A DNA stretch of 64,000 nucleotides, taken from NCBI GenBank assembly GCA_037481715.1, contig JBBFLD010000001.1:372001-436000 (forward strand), in the 5' to 3' direction. Under the pieces are notes generated by a model that worked only from the letters and a program-made list of their open reading frames with translations, was not told where the DNA came from and searched no databases. A program made the translations under genes and the position numbers. Of this stretch, positions 36,147-46,010 are shown piece after piece; positions within the stretch are counted from its first letter, which is position 1, and each line of letters begins with the position of its first letter. The DNA is from Rosettibacter sp037481715 (GTDB lineage: Bacteria > Bacteroidota > Ignavibacteria > Ignavibacteriales > Melioribacteraceae).

Positions 36147-36167
36147 CCAAAATTAAATAGAAATAAA

Positions 36168-38264
36168 TTATTCTGCTTCTTCTTCTTTTTGTTTTTGATA
36201 TTCTTCGATAATTTTTGCTTCGATTTCTTTTGGAACTTCTTCATAATGTGAGAAGCTCATTGTAAACATTCCTCTTCCAGAAGTTAAGCTTCTTAATTGT
36301 GTAGAATATTTATGTAATTCTGCAAGAGGAATTTTAGCTTTTATTATTTGGAAGGGGCTTTCGGAATCCATACCTTGAATTTTTCCTCTTCTACTCGAAA
36401 TATCTCCCATTACATCGCCCATAAATTCTTCTGGAATTTTAACTGTTACATCATAAATTGGTTCAAGTATAACTGGTTTTGCTTCAAGGAATCCTTTTTT
36501 GAATGCTTGAGATGCAGCAATTTTGAATGAAACTTCATCTGAATCAACAGGGTGATAAGTTCCATCAAACAGAGTTACCTTAACATCAACTACTTTGCTT
36601 CCAGTTAAAATTCCTTTAGCCATAATTTCTCTTAAACCTTTTTCAACTGCAGGAACAAATCTTCCTGGAACAACACCGCCAACAATTGCATCAACAAATT
36701 CAAAACCTGCACCTCTCGGAAGAGGTTCTAATTTTAAATGAACATGACCATATTGACCGCGTCCACCCGACTGCTTTTTGTGTTTGTATTCTGCATCTTC
36801 ACATACACCTTTAATTGTTTCTCGATAAGGAATTTTTGGTTCTACCAAATCTACCTCAACACCGTAGCGGTCTTTTAATAATTTTATTGCAAGGTTCAGT
36901 TGAAGTTCACCTTGACCAGAAATTACTGTTTGAGATATTTCCGGGTCATACTTTGCAGTAAGAGTTGGTTCTTCTTCGTGAGCAGTATGAAGAGCAGCAG
37001 AAATTTTATCTTCATCACCTTTTGCTTTTGGTTTAACAGCAAAACGAATTACTGGTTCTGGATAAACAATTTCAGGAAGAACAACTGTAAAGTTTTTGGA
37101 ACAAAGTGTATCTCCAGTGTGACTATCTTTCAATTTAACTACAGCACCAATATCACCTGCTGAAAGTTTACTCACTTCCGTTCTGTTTCTTCCATTAAGT
37201 ATGAATAATTGTCCCAATCTTTCTACTTTATCTTTGTGAGTATTAATCAAATCAATGCCTGGTGTAAGAGTTCCTGAATAAACCTTGAATATTGAAAGTT
37301 CTCCAACATGCTGTTCAGAAAGAGATTTGAAAATGAACAATACAGGTTCTCCATTGGGGTCACAATTTATTTTTACTTTTGTGCCGCCATCCTTCATTAT
37401 TGCTTCGATTGGTTCTCTTTCACTTGGAGCTGGAAAATAATTAACAATAAAATCAAGAAATGTATTTGCACCAATACCTTTTGTTGCAGCAAATGGGAAT
37501 GCAGGAATTAAACCTCTTTTAATAATTGCAGCTTTTATTCCTTTTCTTAAATCATCTTCGCTTAATGTTCCTTCTTCAAAAAATTTGTTCATTAATTCTT
37601 CATCGGATTCAGCTACTTTTTCAATTAATTCTTCTCTTAATTTTTCAGCTTTCTCTTTCAAATCTGCTGGAATATCAGCTTCACTAATTTTCTTAGTTCC
37701 TGCAGCATCATAAGTGACCATTTTCATTTTTGTTAAATCAATAACAGAATTAAAATTAATCCCTTCTTTTACTGGAAATGCAACTACAGTTACATCAGGA
37801 CTCAATCTGTTCTTTGCCATTTGAACAGTATCAAAAAATTTAGAATGTTCATTATCAACTTTATTAATTAGAACTGCTGCAGGGAGATTATATTTTTTAA
37901 CATATTCCCATGTTAATTCTGTGCCTACTTCAATACCTTCGGCACTTTTAATAACAGAGACTGCAACATCAGATACATACAGACTTGCAATTACCTGTCC
38001 AATAAAATCAGGGAATCCTGGAGTATCAATTAAATTGATTTTAGTATTATTCCATTCCATGTTAAGTGCGGAAGCTGCAATTGAAATTTGTCTTTCAATT
38101 TCATTTTGATTAAAGTCGGAAGTTGTGTTTCCTTCTTCAATTTTTCCGATTCTATTAATTTGTCCTGTTGTAAATAACAACAGTTCCGAAATAGAAGTTT
38201 TACCGCTTCCGCCGTGACCAATTAATGCTAAGTTTCTAATAGCTTCTGGATTGAACTCTTTCAA
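36168..38264 (-). CDS. EF-G-like translational GTPase
   Basis: A 698-residue five-domain GTPase. G1 reads GHGGSGKTS (16-24) instead of the A-H-x-D-A-G-K-T of canonical EF-G; DTPGF and NKVD follow. The later GQYGHV-type motif (GGRGQYGHVH) and SSRRGKI are as in EF-G. The G1 difference places it in the EF-G-II/FusA2-like branch, whose role is less clear than that of EF-G. TTG start at 38264 behind AAGGAG. Confidence 0.9.
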   Translation of the reverse strand: MKEFNPEAIRNLALIGHGGSGKTSISELLLFTTGQINRIGKIEEGNTTSDFNQNEIERQISIAASALNMEWNNTKINLIDTPGFPDFIGQVIASLYVSDVAVSVIKSAEGIEVGTELTWEYVKKYNLPAAVLINKVDNEHSKFFDTVQMAKNRLSPDVTVVAFPVKEGINFNSVIDLTKMKMVTYDAAGTKKISEADIPADLKEKAEKLREELIEKVAESDEELMNKFFEEGTLSEDDLRKGIKAAIIKRGLIPAFPFAATKGIGANTFLDFIVNYFPAPSEREPIEAIMKDGGTKVKINCDPNGEPVLFIFKSLSEQHVGELSIFKVYSGTLTPGIDLINTHKDKVERLGQLFILNGRNRTEVSKLSAGDIGAVVKLKDSHTGDTLCSKNFTVVLPEIVYPEPVIRFAVKPKAKGDEDKISAALHTAHEEEPTLTAKYDPEISQTVISGQGELQLNLAIKLLKDRYGVEVDLVEPKIPYRETIKGVCEDAEYKHKKQSGGRGQYGHVHLKLEPLPRGAGFEFVDAIVGGVVPGRFVPAVEKGLREIMAKGILTGSKVVDVKVTLFDGTYHPVDSDEVSFKIAASQAFKKGFLEAKPVILEPIYDVTVKIPEEFMGDVMGDISSRRGKIQGMDSESPFQIIKAKIPLAELHKYSTQLRSLTSGRGMFTMSFSHYEEVPKEIEAKIIEEYQKQKEEEAE

Positions 38265-38294
38265 GATTGTTTCTCCTTACTTTAGAACAATAGT

Positions 38295-38678
38295 TTATTT
38301 TTTCTTAAATGTTTGCCAAAATGCAGATATGCCTTTAACAAAAGCACGCAGATTTTTGATTAAATCCTTTGCAGGATTTTCATCATTTTGAAATGTTTTT
38401 AGCGAAGTGAAGTTCGCAATTTTTTCTTTAACTCTTTTTATAGAACTATCAACTTCGTCCCAATAATCTTCAATACCACTTACAACTTTTGAAGCACGAT
38501 TTGATACATCATTTAAATTATCCAGAATAGGCAAAGCTTTTTCAACAAGATTATGAACATCTTTTCTTATTGCTTCTGCTTCTTGTAATAAATTTTTAAG
38601 AGTATAAATTAAATAGATGCAAAGACCTGAAGCAGCAAGAATTAGAATTGCTAAAAGAATATCAATAACAGTAGTCAT
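38295..38678 (-). CDS. Membrane-anchored coiled-coil protein, DUF948-like
   Basis: A 127-residue protein with one N-terminal helix (IDILLAILILAASGLCIYLI) and a predicted coiled coil of charged heptads (about 30-90). It pairs with the YtxH-type gene three bases upstream, an arrangement seen in general stress operons. Function unknown. Confidence 0.75.
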   Translation of the reverse strand: MTTVIDILLAILILAASGLCIYLIYTLKNLLQEAEAIRKDVHNLVEKALPILDNLNDVSNRASKVVSGIEDYWDEVDSSIKRVKEKIANFTSLKTFQNDENPAKDLIKNLRAFVKGISAFWQTFKKK

Positions 38679-38681
38679 CTA

Positions 38682-39101
38682 TTAAGCTTCTTTTTCAGTT
38701 TTGTATGCTTCAACACCAGCTTTGATTGCAGATTTAAGACGATCCCCTTCCTTTTCAACTTTTTCTTTTGTTGATTGAACAGCACTTCCAGCTTTATCTC
38801 TTGCTTCGCTCAAAATTTTTTCTGCTTCGCTTAATAACGCATCTACTTTTTCTTTAGCTTCTGCAACCAGTCGCTCAGATTTTTTTTTCCCTTCATTAAT
38901 TAATTGATTGGCTTTTTCCTTTGCAGTTGTAAGATAACTTTCTGCATCTTCCATAAAATCCTGAGATTTCTTCTTAATATCTTCTCTTAGTTCTTTCCCA
39001 GATTTAGGGGCAAAAAGCAATGCGATAATTGAACCAACTGCTGCGCCGGTTAAAAATCCAATTAATAAACCTTTTCCCAATCCATTATCTTCATTAGCCA
39101 T
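38682..39101 (-). CDS. YtxH-domain protein
   Basis: A 139-residue protein. A Gly-rich helix (LLIGFLTGAAVGSIIALLFAPKSGK) ending in the APKSGKELR motif is the YtxH signature. The rest is a long amphipathic helix with repeating Ala-Lys-Glu units resembling late-embryogenesis proteins. Probably stress-related and membrane associated. An AGGTAACC-type region and GGAGG precede the start (complement of 39104-39112). Confidence 0.85.
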   Translation of the reverse strand: MANEDNGLGKGLLIGFLTGAAVGSIIALLFAPKSGKELREDIKKKSQDFMEDAESYLTTAKEKANQLINEGKKKSERLVAEAKEKVDALLSEAEKILSEARDKAGSAVQSTKEKVEKEGDRLKSAIKAGVEAYKTEKEA

Positions 39102-39285
39102 GGTTACCTCCGTTTTCTAAGTTTTGTATGTTGCCAAAATAATAAGCACAGTTCCTAAAATCAAGAAGTGGAAATAAGTAGTTAAACAGCTTTCTAGTCT
39201 GAATTCATTACAAATCAATTTAGATATGATTAGTTTTTCTTTTATTAAATTAGTATAAACTATTAGAAAATATTGACAAGTTATT

Positions 39286-40326
39286 ATGCATTATCTAATT
39301 ACAGGTGGAGCCGGTTTTCTTGGAATTAATTTAATTAGATTCTTACTAAAAAATAATAAGAATGAAATTACATCAATTGATATTTCTGATTTTAATTATG
39401 ATGATGTAAAATCTGAAATAAAAATTATTCAAGGAGACATTCGAAATTCAAGCTTAATAAATGATGTGATGAAAAATGTAGATATTGTAATCCATACCGC
39501 AGCAGCATTGCCGCTTTATAGCAAAGATGAAATTTTTTCAATTGACATTGAAGGAACAAAAAATTTGTTGATTTATGCTGAAAAGTATAAAGTCAAAAAA
39601 TTTATTCACATTTCATCTACGGCTGTTTATGGAATACCAGAACATCATCCAATTTATGAAGATGATAAACTCCATGGCGTTGGAAATTATGGAAAAGCTA
39701 AAATTGAAGCAGAAAAAATTTGTCTGGAATTTAGAAATAAAGGAATGAGTATCCCAATTTTAAGACCAAAAACTTTTATTGGTCCTGAAAGACTTGGTGT
39801 GTTTGCTCTTCTTTACGAATGGGCAAACGAAGGAAAAAATTTTCCAATAATCGGCAATGGAAAAAATAAATATCAATTACTTGATGTAGAAGATTTATGC
39901 GATGCAATTTATAAATGCTGCATCCTTCCAGCAGAAATAGTGAATGATACTTTTAATATTGGCGCAAAAAATTTTCAAACAATTAAAGAAGATTTCCAAG
40001 CTGTACTTGATTATGCTGGATTTGGTAAAAAGGTAGTAACTCTTCCTGTTTTGCCTTCCATTATTTTGTTAAAAGCTTTTGAAAAGTTGAATATTTCCCC
40101 ATTATACGAATGGATTTATGAAACAATAAATCGCGATTCATTTGTATCGATTGAAAAGGCAGAAAAGATTTTAGGCTTTAATCCAAAATATTCTAACAAA
40201 GATGCACTTATAAGAAATTTCGAGTGGTATTTGAATAATATTGAGATGATAAAAAATAAAAAAGGAATAAATCATACAAGTGCGTGGGAACAGGGAATCT
40301 TAAAATTTGCAAAATATTTTTTCTGA
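39286..40326 (+). CDS. NAD-dependent epimerase/dehydratase
   Basis: A 346-residue extended SDR protein. GGAGFLG (7-13), HISSTAVYG and the catalytic YGKAK (about 130-134) are present. The C-terminus has an extra 30 residues compared with the sugar-nucleotide epimerases. The substrate is unknown; 3-beta-HSD-like or sugar epimerase roles are possible. Monocistronic, divergent from the ytxH gene. Confidence 0.82.
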   Translation: MHYLITGGAGFLGINLIRFLLKNNKNEITSIDISDFNYDDVKSEIKIIQGDIRNSSLINDVMKNVDIVIHTAAALPLYSKDEIFSIDIEGTKNLLIYAEKYKVKKFIHISSTAVYGIPEHHPIYEDDKLHGVGNYGKAKIEAEKICLEFRNKGMSIPILRPKTFIGPERLGVFALLYEWANEGKNFPIIGNGKNKYQLLDVEDLCDAIYKCCILPAEIVNDTFNIGAKNFQTIKEDFQAVLDYAGFGKKVVTLPVLPSIILLKAFEKLNISPLYEWIYETINRDSFVSIEKAEKILGFNPKYSNKDALIRNFEWYLNNIEMIKNKKGINHTSAWEQGILKFAKYFF

Positions 40327-40405
40327 GTTTGTATAGTCAATTCGTATAATTATTATCAGAATAATTATATTTGCTCTCAAAGAATTAATTAATAAAGGAA
40401 AAAGT

Positions 40406-41452
40406 ATGGCAACAAAACAAGATTATCTTCAAAAAGTAATTAAGCATATAGACATTAAAGAACATAATGTTGTAAAATTAGTTGATGCAATGGAACATAT
40501 GGCTTTCAGTGCAAGAGACTTAAATCGTGCAGCAAGAATTTATGACATGATGTTAAGGGATAACGACTGCACAGTAATTCTCACATTGGCTGGAAGTCTT
40601 TTTAGTGCCGGGCTTAAAAAAGTCGTTTACGATTTAGTATCAAACAATATGGTGGATGTTATTGTATCTACTGGTGCAATAATGGTAGATCAGGATTTCT
40701 TCGAAGCACTTGGTTTTAAGCATTATATTGGAAGTCCTTTTGTAGATGATAATGAACTTAGAGAATTACATATCGATAGAATTTATGATACTTTTATTGA
40801 TGAAGATGAATTAAGAATTTGTGATGAAACAACGGCAAAAATATTTGACAGCTTGGAACCCAAACCTTATTCATCAAGAGAATTATTATGGCATTTCGGA
40901 AAATATCTTGATGAGAACGGTGGTCCAAAAGTAGATGATTCAGTAATTTATGCAGCATACAAAAATAATGTCCCGATTTTTGTACCTGCATTTTCAGATT
41001 GCTCTGCAGGATTCGGAATTGTTATGCATCAACATAATAATCCAGAAAAACATGTTTCTTTTGATTCTGGAAAAGATTTTTATGAATTAACTCAAATTAA
41101 ATTGCAAAGCAAAGAGACTGGAATATTTATGATTGGCGGCGGTGTTCCGAAAAATTTCACTCAGGATATTGTTGTTGCTGCAGATATTCTAAAAGAAAAT
41201 GCACCAATGCATAAATATGCTATTCAAATTACAGTTGCAGATGTTCGTGATGGTGCTCTTTCAAGTTCAACATTGAAAGAAGCAAGTTCATGGGGTAAAG
41301 TTGAAACTACTTATGAACAGATGGTTTATTCAGAAGCGACATTAGCAATGCCTTTAATTGCTGGATATGCATATCATAAAGGCGCATGGAAGAATAGAGC
41401 TAAAAGAGAACTTCAAAAGTTATTTTTACAAAAAGAAGTTAGTGTAAAATAA
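40406..41452 (+). CDS. Deoxyhypusine-synthase-like polyamine enzyme
   Basis: A 348-residue member of the deoxyhypusine synthase fold. LAGSLFSAG, STGAIMVDQD and the C-terminal SSWGKV, which holds the imine-forming Lys, are conserved. Bacteria lack eIF5A, so bacterial members instead make polyamines such as homospermidine or guanidino analogues from spermidine or agmatine. With speB in the same region, an agmatine/putrescine substrate is plausible. AAAGGAAAAAGT precedes the ATG. Confidence 0.85.
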   Translation: MATKQDYLQKVIKHIDIKEHNVVKLVDAMEHMAFSARDLNRAARIYDMMLRDNDCTVILTLAGSLFSAGLKKVVYDLVSNNMVDVIVSTGAIMVDQDFFEALGFKHYIGSPFVDDNELRELHIDRIYDTFIDEDELRICDETTAKIFDSLEPKPYSSRELLWHFGKYLDENGGPKVDDSVIYAAYKNNVPIFVPAFSDCSAGFGIVMHQHNNPEKHVSFDSGKDFYELTQIKLQSKETGIFMIGGGVPKNFTQDIVVAADILKENAPMHKYAIQITVADVRDGALSSSTLKEASSWGKVETTYEQMVYSEATLAMPLIAGYAYHKGAWKNRAKRELQKLFLQKEVSVK

Positions 41453-41458
41453 AAAAGC

Positions 41459-41544
41459 AGGCTGTCTAAAAAGTCAAATTCAAAATCTGTTTTAATCGAT
41501 TTTGAGTTTTATTTCTTCAAAAGCTTTTACTTTTTAGACAGCCT
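41459..41544. repeat. 86-bp inverted-repeat element with 16-bp arms
   Basis: AGGCTGTCTAAAAAGT (41459-41474) is matched by its exact complement (41529-41544); a smaller TCAAAATC/GATTTTGA stem lies inside. It lies between two convergent genes and both strands carry T-rich stretches after the stem (TTTTTTATTTT on minus), so it can act as a bidirectional terminator. The arm core is shared with the element at 59806. No flanking duplication is seen. Confidence 0.8.
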
Positions 41545-41553
41545 AATTTTTAA

Positions 41554-42519
41554 TTAAAAACCTAACCTATCCATATCAGCTACAAGAGATTTAACTGCAT
41601 TAACAGAATTATTAAGCAATGCGGTTTCTTCTTCATTCAGTGATAATTCAATGATTCTCTCTACACCATTTTTTCCTAATACTGCTGGAACACCAACATA
41701 ATAACCTTGTATTCCATACTCTCCATTCAAATAAGCACATGTTGGCAAAACTCTATTTTCGTTATTCAAAATTGATTTTGCCATTGCAACAGCTGATGCT
41801 GCCGGAGAATAAAATGCTGAACCTGTCTTAAGCAATTTAACAATTTCGCCTCCAGCCATCTTTGTTCTTTGTACAATTGCATCCATAACTTCTTTTGCTT
41901 TTTTAGCATCATTATATTTTCTTTCAAGAAGTTCCATTACAGGAATTCCATTAACATTAGCATATCTTACAAGCGGAACCATAGTATCACCATGACCCCC
42001 AAGAACAATTGCATTGACATTTTTAACGGAAACTCCTAATTCCCATGCAATAAAAGTAGCAAAGCGAGATGAATCAAGCACACCTGATTGACCCATAACA
42101 CGATAAGTTGGGAATCCACTAATTTTTTGAAAGAGTGTAACCATTGCATCAAGTGGATTTGAAATAACAATCACAATTGAATTTGGTGCATAAGTTTTCA
42201 CATTCTCTGCGACTGTCTTCATAATGTTTGCATTTGTAACAAGCAAATCATCTCTGCTCATTCCAGGTTTACGCGGTAAACCTGCAGTAATAATCACTAA
42301 ATCAGCTCCTTCAATATCTTTGTAATCATTAGTTCCTTTTACAGAAACATCAAACAAATCAACACCTGCTGCTTCAGCCACATCGAGAGCTTTACCTTGT
42401 GGTAAGTCTTCCACGATATCATAAAGCACAACATCGCCTAATTCTTTTTGTGCAATTAGTTGAGTTAAAACACCGCCAATTTGGCCCCCTCCGATTAGAG
42501 CAATTTTTTTTCTTGCCAT
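41554..42519 (-). CDS. mdh: Malate dehydrogenase
   Basis: A 321-residue LDH-like malate dehydrogenase. NAD motif GGGQIGG (9-15), Asp after strand 2 (YDI), the mobile-loop ITAGLPRKPGMSRDDL and catalytic GGHGDTMVP. LPRKPGMSR is the malate-specific Arg pattern. TCA-cycle partner of sucD in this window. Confidence 0.96.
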   Translation of the reverse strand: MARKKIALIGGGQIGGVLTQLIAQKELGDVVLYDIVEDLPQGKALDVAEAAGVDLFDVSVKGTNDYKDIEGADLVIITAGLPRKPGMSRDDLLVTNANIMKTVAENVKTYAPNSIVIVISNPLDAMVTLFQKISGFPTYRVMGQSGVLDSSRFATFIAWELGVSVKNVNAIVLGGHGDTMVPLVRYANVNGIPVMELLERKYNDAKKAKEVMDAIVQRTKMAGGEIVKLLKTGSAFYSPAASAVAMAKSILNNENRVLPTCAYLNGEYGIQGYYVGVPAVLGKNGVERIIELSLNEEETALLNNSVNAVKSLVADMDRLGF

Positions 42520-42610
42520 ATTTTACCTCATTGAATAATTAGATTTTCAGACAAAATATATGAAGATAAATTAGAATTTCATAACAGAAGATGATTTACA
42601 AAAAATAGAT

Positions 42611-43024
42611 TTATTTCAATGTCATTATTAAAACTGTTTCTGTTCCATCTTCAGAAAAGTGATAATATAAATCATCAAGGAAAGACTTCATGATGTGAAT
42701 GCCTCTGCCGCTGTCTTTAAGTATATTTTCGTCTTTTGTTGGATCGGGAACTGAAGTTAAATCAAATCCTTTTCCTTCATCTTTTATCTTAATTATCATT
42801 TTTGAATCATTTACTTCAATTCTAATTCTTATTTTTTTATTTGGGTCGCATTTATTACCATGAATTATGCTGTTGGAAAGTGCTTCTGAAAATGATAAAG
42901 AAAGATTATTAAATTTTTCTGGGTTCATTCCAGATTTTTTTGCTATATCGATTACAAATTCATCCAGAGTTGGAACTATTTCAGGATTACTTTCTACTTC
43001 TTTGTAATATGTTTGAACTGACAA
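42611..43024 (-). CDS. Anti-sigma/anti-anti-sigma switch kinase, RsbW-like
   Basis: A 137-residue GHKL ATPase domain. The N-box reads EALSNSIIHGN, G1 KDEGKGFDL, G2 GRGIHIM. Such proteins phosphorylate STAS-domain antagonists and bind sigma factors or control response regulators. TTG start at 43024 behind AGGAGAT. No STAS partner is adjacent. Confidence 0.9.
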   Translation of the reverse strand: MSVQTYYKEVESNPEIVPTLDEFVIDIAKKSGMNPEKFNNLSLSFSEALSNSIIHGNKCDPNKKIRIRIEVNDSKMIIKIKDEGKGFDLTSVPDPTKDENILKDSGRGIHIMKSFLDDLYYHFSEDGTETVLIMTLK

Positions 43025-43082
43025 TCGATTATCTCCTAACTCTCTGGCAAAAATATAATGAGTTATATTTTATCGCAAACAA

Positions 43083-45014
43083 TTAAAAATTATATGACAG
43101 CTTCATATTAAAATTTGCAATTTCTCTTTTGTTATAGTTTTCAGTCATAATAAATTCATACCATCCATAAAATCGAAAATAAATTTCGCTTGAAAGAATA
43201 TAATTAATCTCCAAAACTGGTCCAATGCTCTTATAATCCGATAATTTATTTTTCTCCATTCCTTTTTTGAAATTATATGTTGATAAAGAAAAATATCTTA
43301 AACCTTGTCCCACACTTAAGCTGAAATAATTGAAAATAATTTTTGGCTCAACATATTGTTCACTTAAATAACGAAGCGGTTTGCTTGTAAAACTTGACCA
43401 TTCAAAATCTCCTTGCTCCGATAATTTTATATAACCATTAATCAAAAAAGATAAATTTTTCTTTATCATTATCGAAGAAGAATCTCGAAATATAAACTGT
43501 CTGAATGAATAACTCTTGTAATTTGGATTTAACTTTTCATAATCAAACACTGTGTAATTAGCAGAAACTTCGGCACTGTTAGAAGTAACAAAATTCCTGA
43601 ATTTTATAATTCCACCTGACAACAAACGAATTATTCTTTGAACATTATTATTTGAACTCCGCTCTGAAAAAATATATACAATTTTATTGAAGCTCCCTTC
43701 TAAGTTCAAAAAAGTTTTAAATGATGAGCTGAATTTTCTTTCATACAATATTCTGCCCATACTCAACAGTTCATCTCTGTCATCATAGTTATCCTGACTT
43801 GGAGTATCATATTTTAACTTGCGATGAAAAAGACTAAAAGTTAATCTGTCTTTATCAGTAATTTCCAATACTGAATTGAGAGCAAGATTTGCTGTTTGTG
43901 ATATGTTATTTTTTAATGCTTCCGATTTTTCTCTTTCATTAAAAATTATTTCGCTTAACCCTTCAATTCTTCTTGGCTGATGTTTTTCTTCTCTTTCTGA
44001 CAATGAAAATTTCAAAGAGATATTTAGATTATCTAATTTGTACTCAGCAGACGAAATAAAATCAAGTCGTAACTCTTTTATCTTTGAATCAAAAGAACTG
44101 CTTGAAATATTTTTTAAGCTGATATATCTGGTGTTTCTTTCAATATTTCTTAAATATATTCTCCCCTGTACATCAATGTTTAAGTTAGAATTTTGCGGAT
44201 TAATTCTGATTCTATCCTGGAATAAGTAATTGGTTTCTTCTCGACTTTGAATATTATTCACAATATTAAATTCTGAAGAAGTTACTTCATCAGCTGTGAA
44301 ATAAAAATCTTTCCTTTGATTGGCAAGATATAATGAAATAGTATTATTAAAACCTTCTTCAAATTTATTATCCAAATCAATGCTGAAATATCTCAATAAA
44401 TTTTTTCGTGGAGAAACATCTTCATTCTGATATTTCAAAAAAGAATTAACATTAAAATCACCAAGAAGAAAATTATTTAATAATAATTCTGAACCGTAAA
44501 TATATCCCTTATCTTCTTCCCCAATTTGATTATTATAAGAAACGCCGATGAATGGAGACATTTCAAAATTTTTAACTGGATTGTATTTCAAAAAAAATGA
44601 AGTATTCAGCAAAGAAGTTTTATTAATTGCAACCTGACGATTATCTGAATAGAGATTATTTTTAATAAAAATTCCAGCAGAAAGATTTTCTGTAAAATTA
44701 TACTGTCCCAATAATCTTAAGAATTGTTCATCTTTTATATTTTTCTGTGCTGCAGAAATAATTGTTGAATTAAAATTTTCGTTTAATCCAACAAAATATT
44801 TTGAGCTGTTCAAAAAGTATTTTACTTGTGTATTAAATGAATATGTATTAAGCTGTTTATCAACATTATTATTCCACATTTTAAATAAATAGCTCGAAGA
44901 GGAAAGCTCTGAACTATCCCTTTCGATTTGAGAGAAAGCTGTGATATTATAAAAAGTTAAAAGCAGAATAACCCAGTAAATTAGATTATTTTTTTTTGAT
45001 GACATTAAGTTCAT
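43083..45014 (-). CDS. Outer-membrane beta-barrel protein
   Basis: A protein of about 643 residues with a signal peptide (IYWVILLLTFYNITAFSQ). Nearly the whole mature part is alternating aromatic/hydrophobic beta strands and it ends in Phe (KLSYNF), as outer-membrane barrels do. No enzymatic motif is visible. The start could be TTG 45017, ATG 45014 or ATG 45005. It follows an FN3-domain lipoprotein gene by 15 bases, suggesting a surface complex. Function unknown. Confidence 0.75.
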   Translation of the reverse strand: MNLMSSKKNNLIYWVILLLTFYNITAFSQIERDSSELSSSSYLFKMWNNNVDKQLNTYSFNTQVKYFLNSSKYFVGLNENFNSTIISAAQKNIKDEQFLRLLGQYNFTENLSAGIFIKNNLYSDNRQVAINKTSLLNTSFFLKYNPVKNFEMSPFIGVSYNNQIGEEDKGYIYGSELLLNNFLLGDFNVNSFLKYQNEDVSPRKNLLRYFSIDLDNKFEEGFNNTISLYLANQRKDFYFTADEVTSSEFNIVNNIQSREETNYLFQDRIRINPQNSNLNIDVQGRIYLRNIERNTRYISLKNISSSSFDSKIKELRLDFISSAEYKLDNLNISLKFSLSEREEKHQPRRIEGLSEIIFNEREKSEALKNNISQTANLALNSVLEITDKDRLTFSLFHRKLKYDTPSQDNYDDRDELLSMGRILYERKFSSSFKTFLNLEGSFNKIVYIFSERSSNNNVQRIIRLLSGGIIKFRNFVTSNSAEVSANYTVFDYEKLNPNYKSYSFRQFIFRDSSSIMIKKNLSFLINGYIKLSEQGDFEWSSFTSKPLRYLSEQYVEPKIIFNYFSLSVGQGLRYFSLSTYNFKKGMEKNKLSDYKSIGPVLEINYILSSEIYFRFYGWYEFIMTENYNKREIANFNMKLSYNF

Positions 45015-45029
45015 CAATGTTCATTAAAA

Positions 45030-46010
45030 TTAATTTGGCACATAAGTAAAAGAAAATAAATCACTGATACTGTTTGGCACATCCTTTTGTGTAAAAGTTA
45101 ATATTCTCCAGTAATAAGTATTATACGGTTCGAGATAAATATTCGAAAGATTGATTGTAATCAAGGTATCAGTTTTATCTGTGTTGAAATCATATTCATA
45201 AATATTACCATAAACGGGATTACGCTGAATGATTAATTTATAATCAGCAGGCATAGAAACAGTTCTAAACTTAAATTCTCTAATAAAATTTATTACAGAA
45301 TTGTTTGCTGGAAATAATAAAATTGGTTTGTTCAGTAATACATCAGAAACAGGGTTGGTGGGTTCACTTTTAAGTCCGCCTTTATCTACAGCAATTATTG
45401 TATATGAATATTTTTTAAGCAATTTCAATTCTTTTTTATCTATATAATAATTATTTGTTGAAGTGTCAATTAAGTTTTCGGGAATAATTTTCACATTTGT
45501 TGCTGTATCTCTGTAAATTTCATAGTAGCTGATATCTTTATCAATTGATGGGCTCCAGTTCAATAAAATATATTTTTCGTCATCAATATTTCTTGCATTA
45601 ATTTTTACAAACTGTGGTCTAAGGGGTTTGTAAATATTTTTTGGTTGAGCAGAAACAATTTGACTGAAATTGCTTTCGCGGTGAAATTTATCTACAGCAT
45701 TAATCTTGTAATAATAAACTGAATCATAATCAAGATTTGTATCGATAAAATAATTATCTGTAGTTAATTGTATAAAAACAAAATGAAGAGTATCATTAAT
45801 ACTTCTGAAAATTGAATATCCATAAATATCAGGTTCGTTGTTGGGCTGCCAGGATAATCCCACTTGTCCATCAAAAGCTGCATATACAATCAACCCCGTT
45901 GGAACAGCAGGCGGCAATCCATCATCAGTTAATTCAGTAATTTCATTGCGCGAACAGCTTAAAAACACAAGCATTAGGAAAAACAAAAAAATGTTTTTAA
46001 AGCTTAACAC
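45030..46010 (-). CDS. Lipoprotein with fibronectin type III repeats
   Basis: A 326-residue surface lipoprotein. Signal LMLVFLSC with lipid Cys near 19. Two FN3 domains are seen, one about 35-125 (VGLSWQPN, DIYGYSIFRS, YYYKINAVDK) and one about 130-225 (LLNWSPS, YYEIYRD, YSYTIIAVD), then a third beta-rich unit. GTG start at 46010, inside the end of the beta-CASP gene (14-base overlap). The next gene encodes a barrel. Confidence 0.82.
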   Translation of the reverse strand: MLSFKNIFLFFLMLVFLSCSRNEITELTDDGLPPAVPTGLIVYAAFDGQVGLSWQPNNEPDIYGYSIFRSINDTLHFVFIQLTTDNYFIDTNLDYDSVYYYKINAVDKFHRESNFSQIVSAQPKNIYKPLRPQFVKINARNIDDEKYILLNWSPSIDKDISYYEIYRDTATNVKIIPENLIDTSTNNYYIDKKELKLLKKYSYTIIAVDKGGLKSEPTNPVSDVLLNKPILLFPANNSVINFIREFKFRTVSMPADYKLIIQRNPVYGNIYEYDFNTDKTDTLITINLSNIYLEPYNTYYWRILTFTQKDVPNSISDLFSFTYVPN

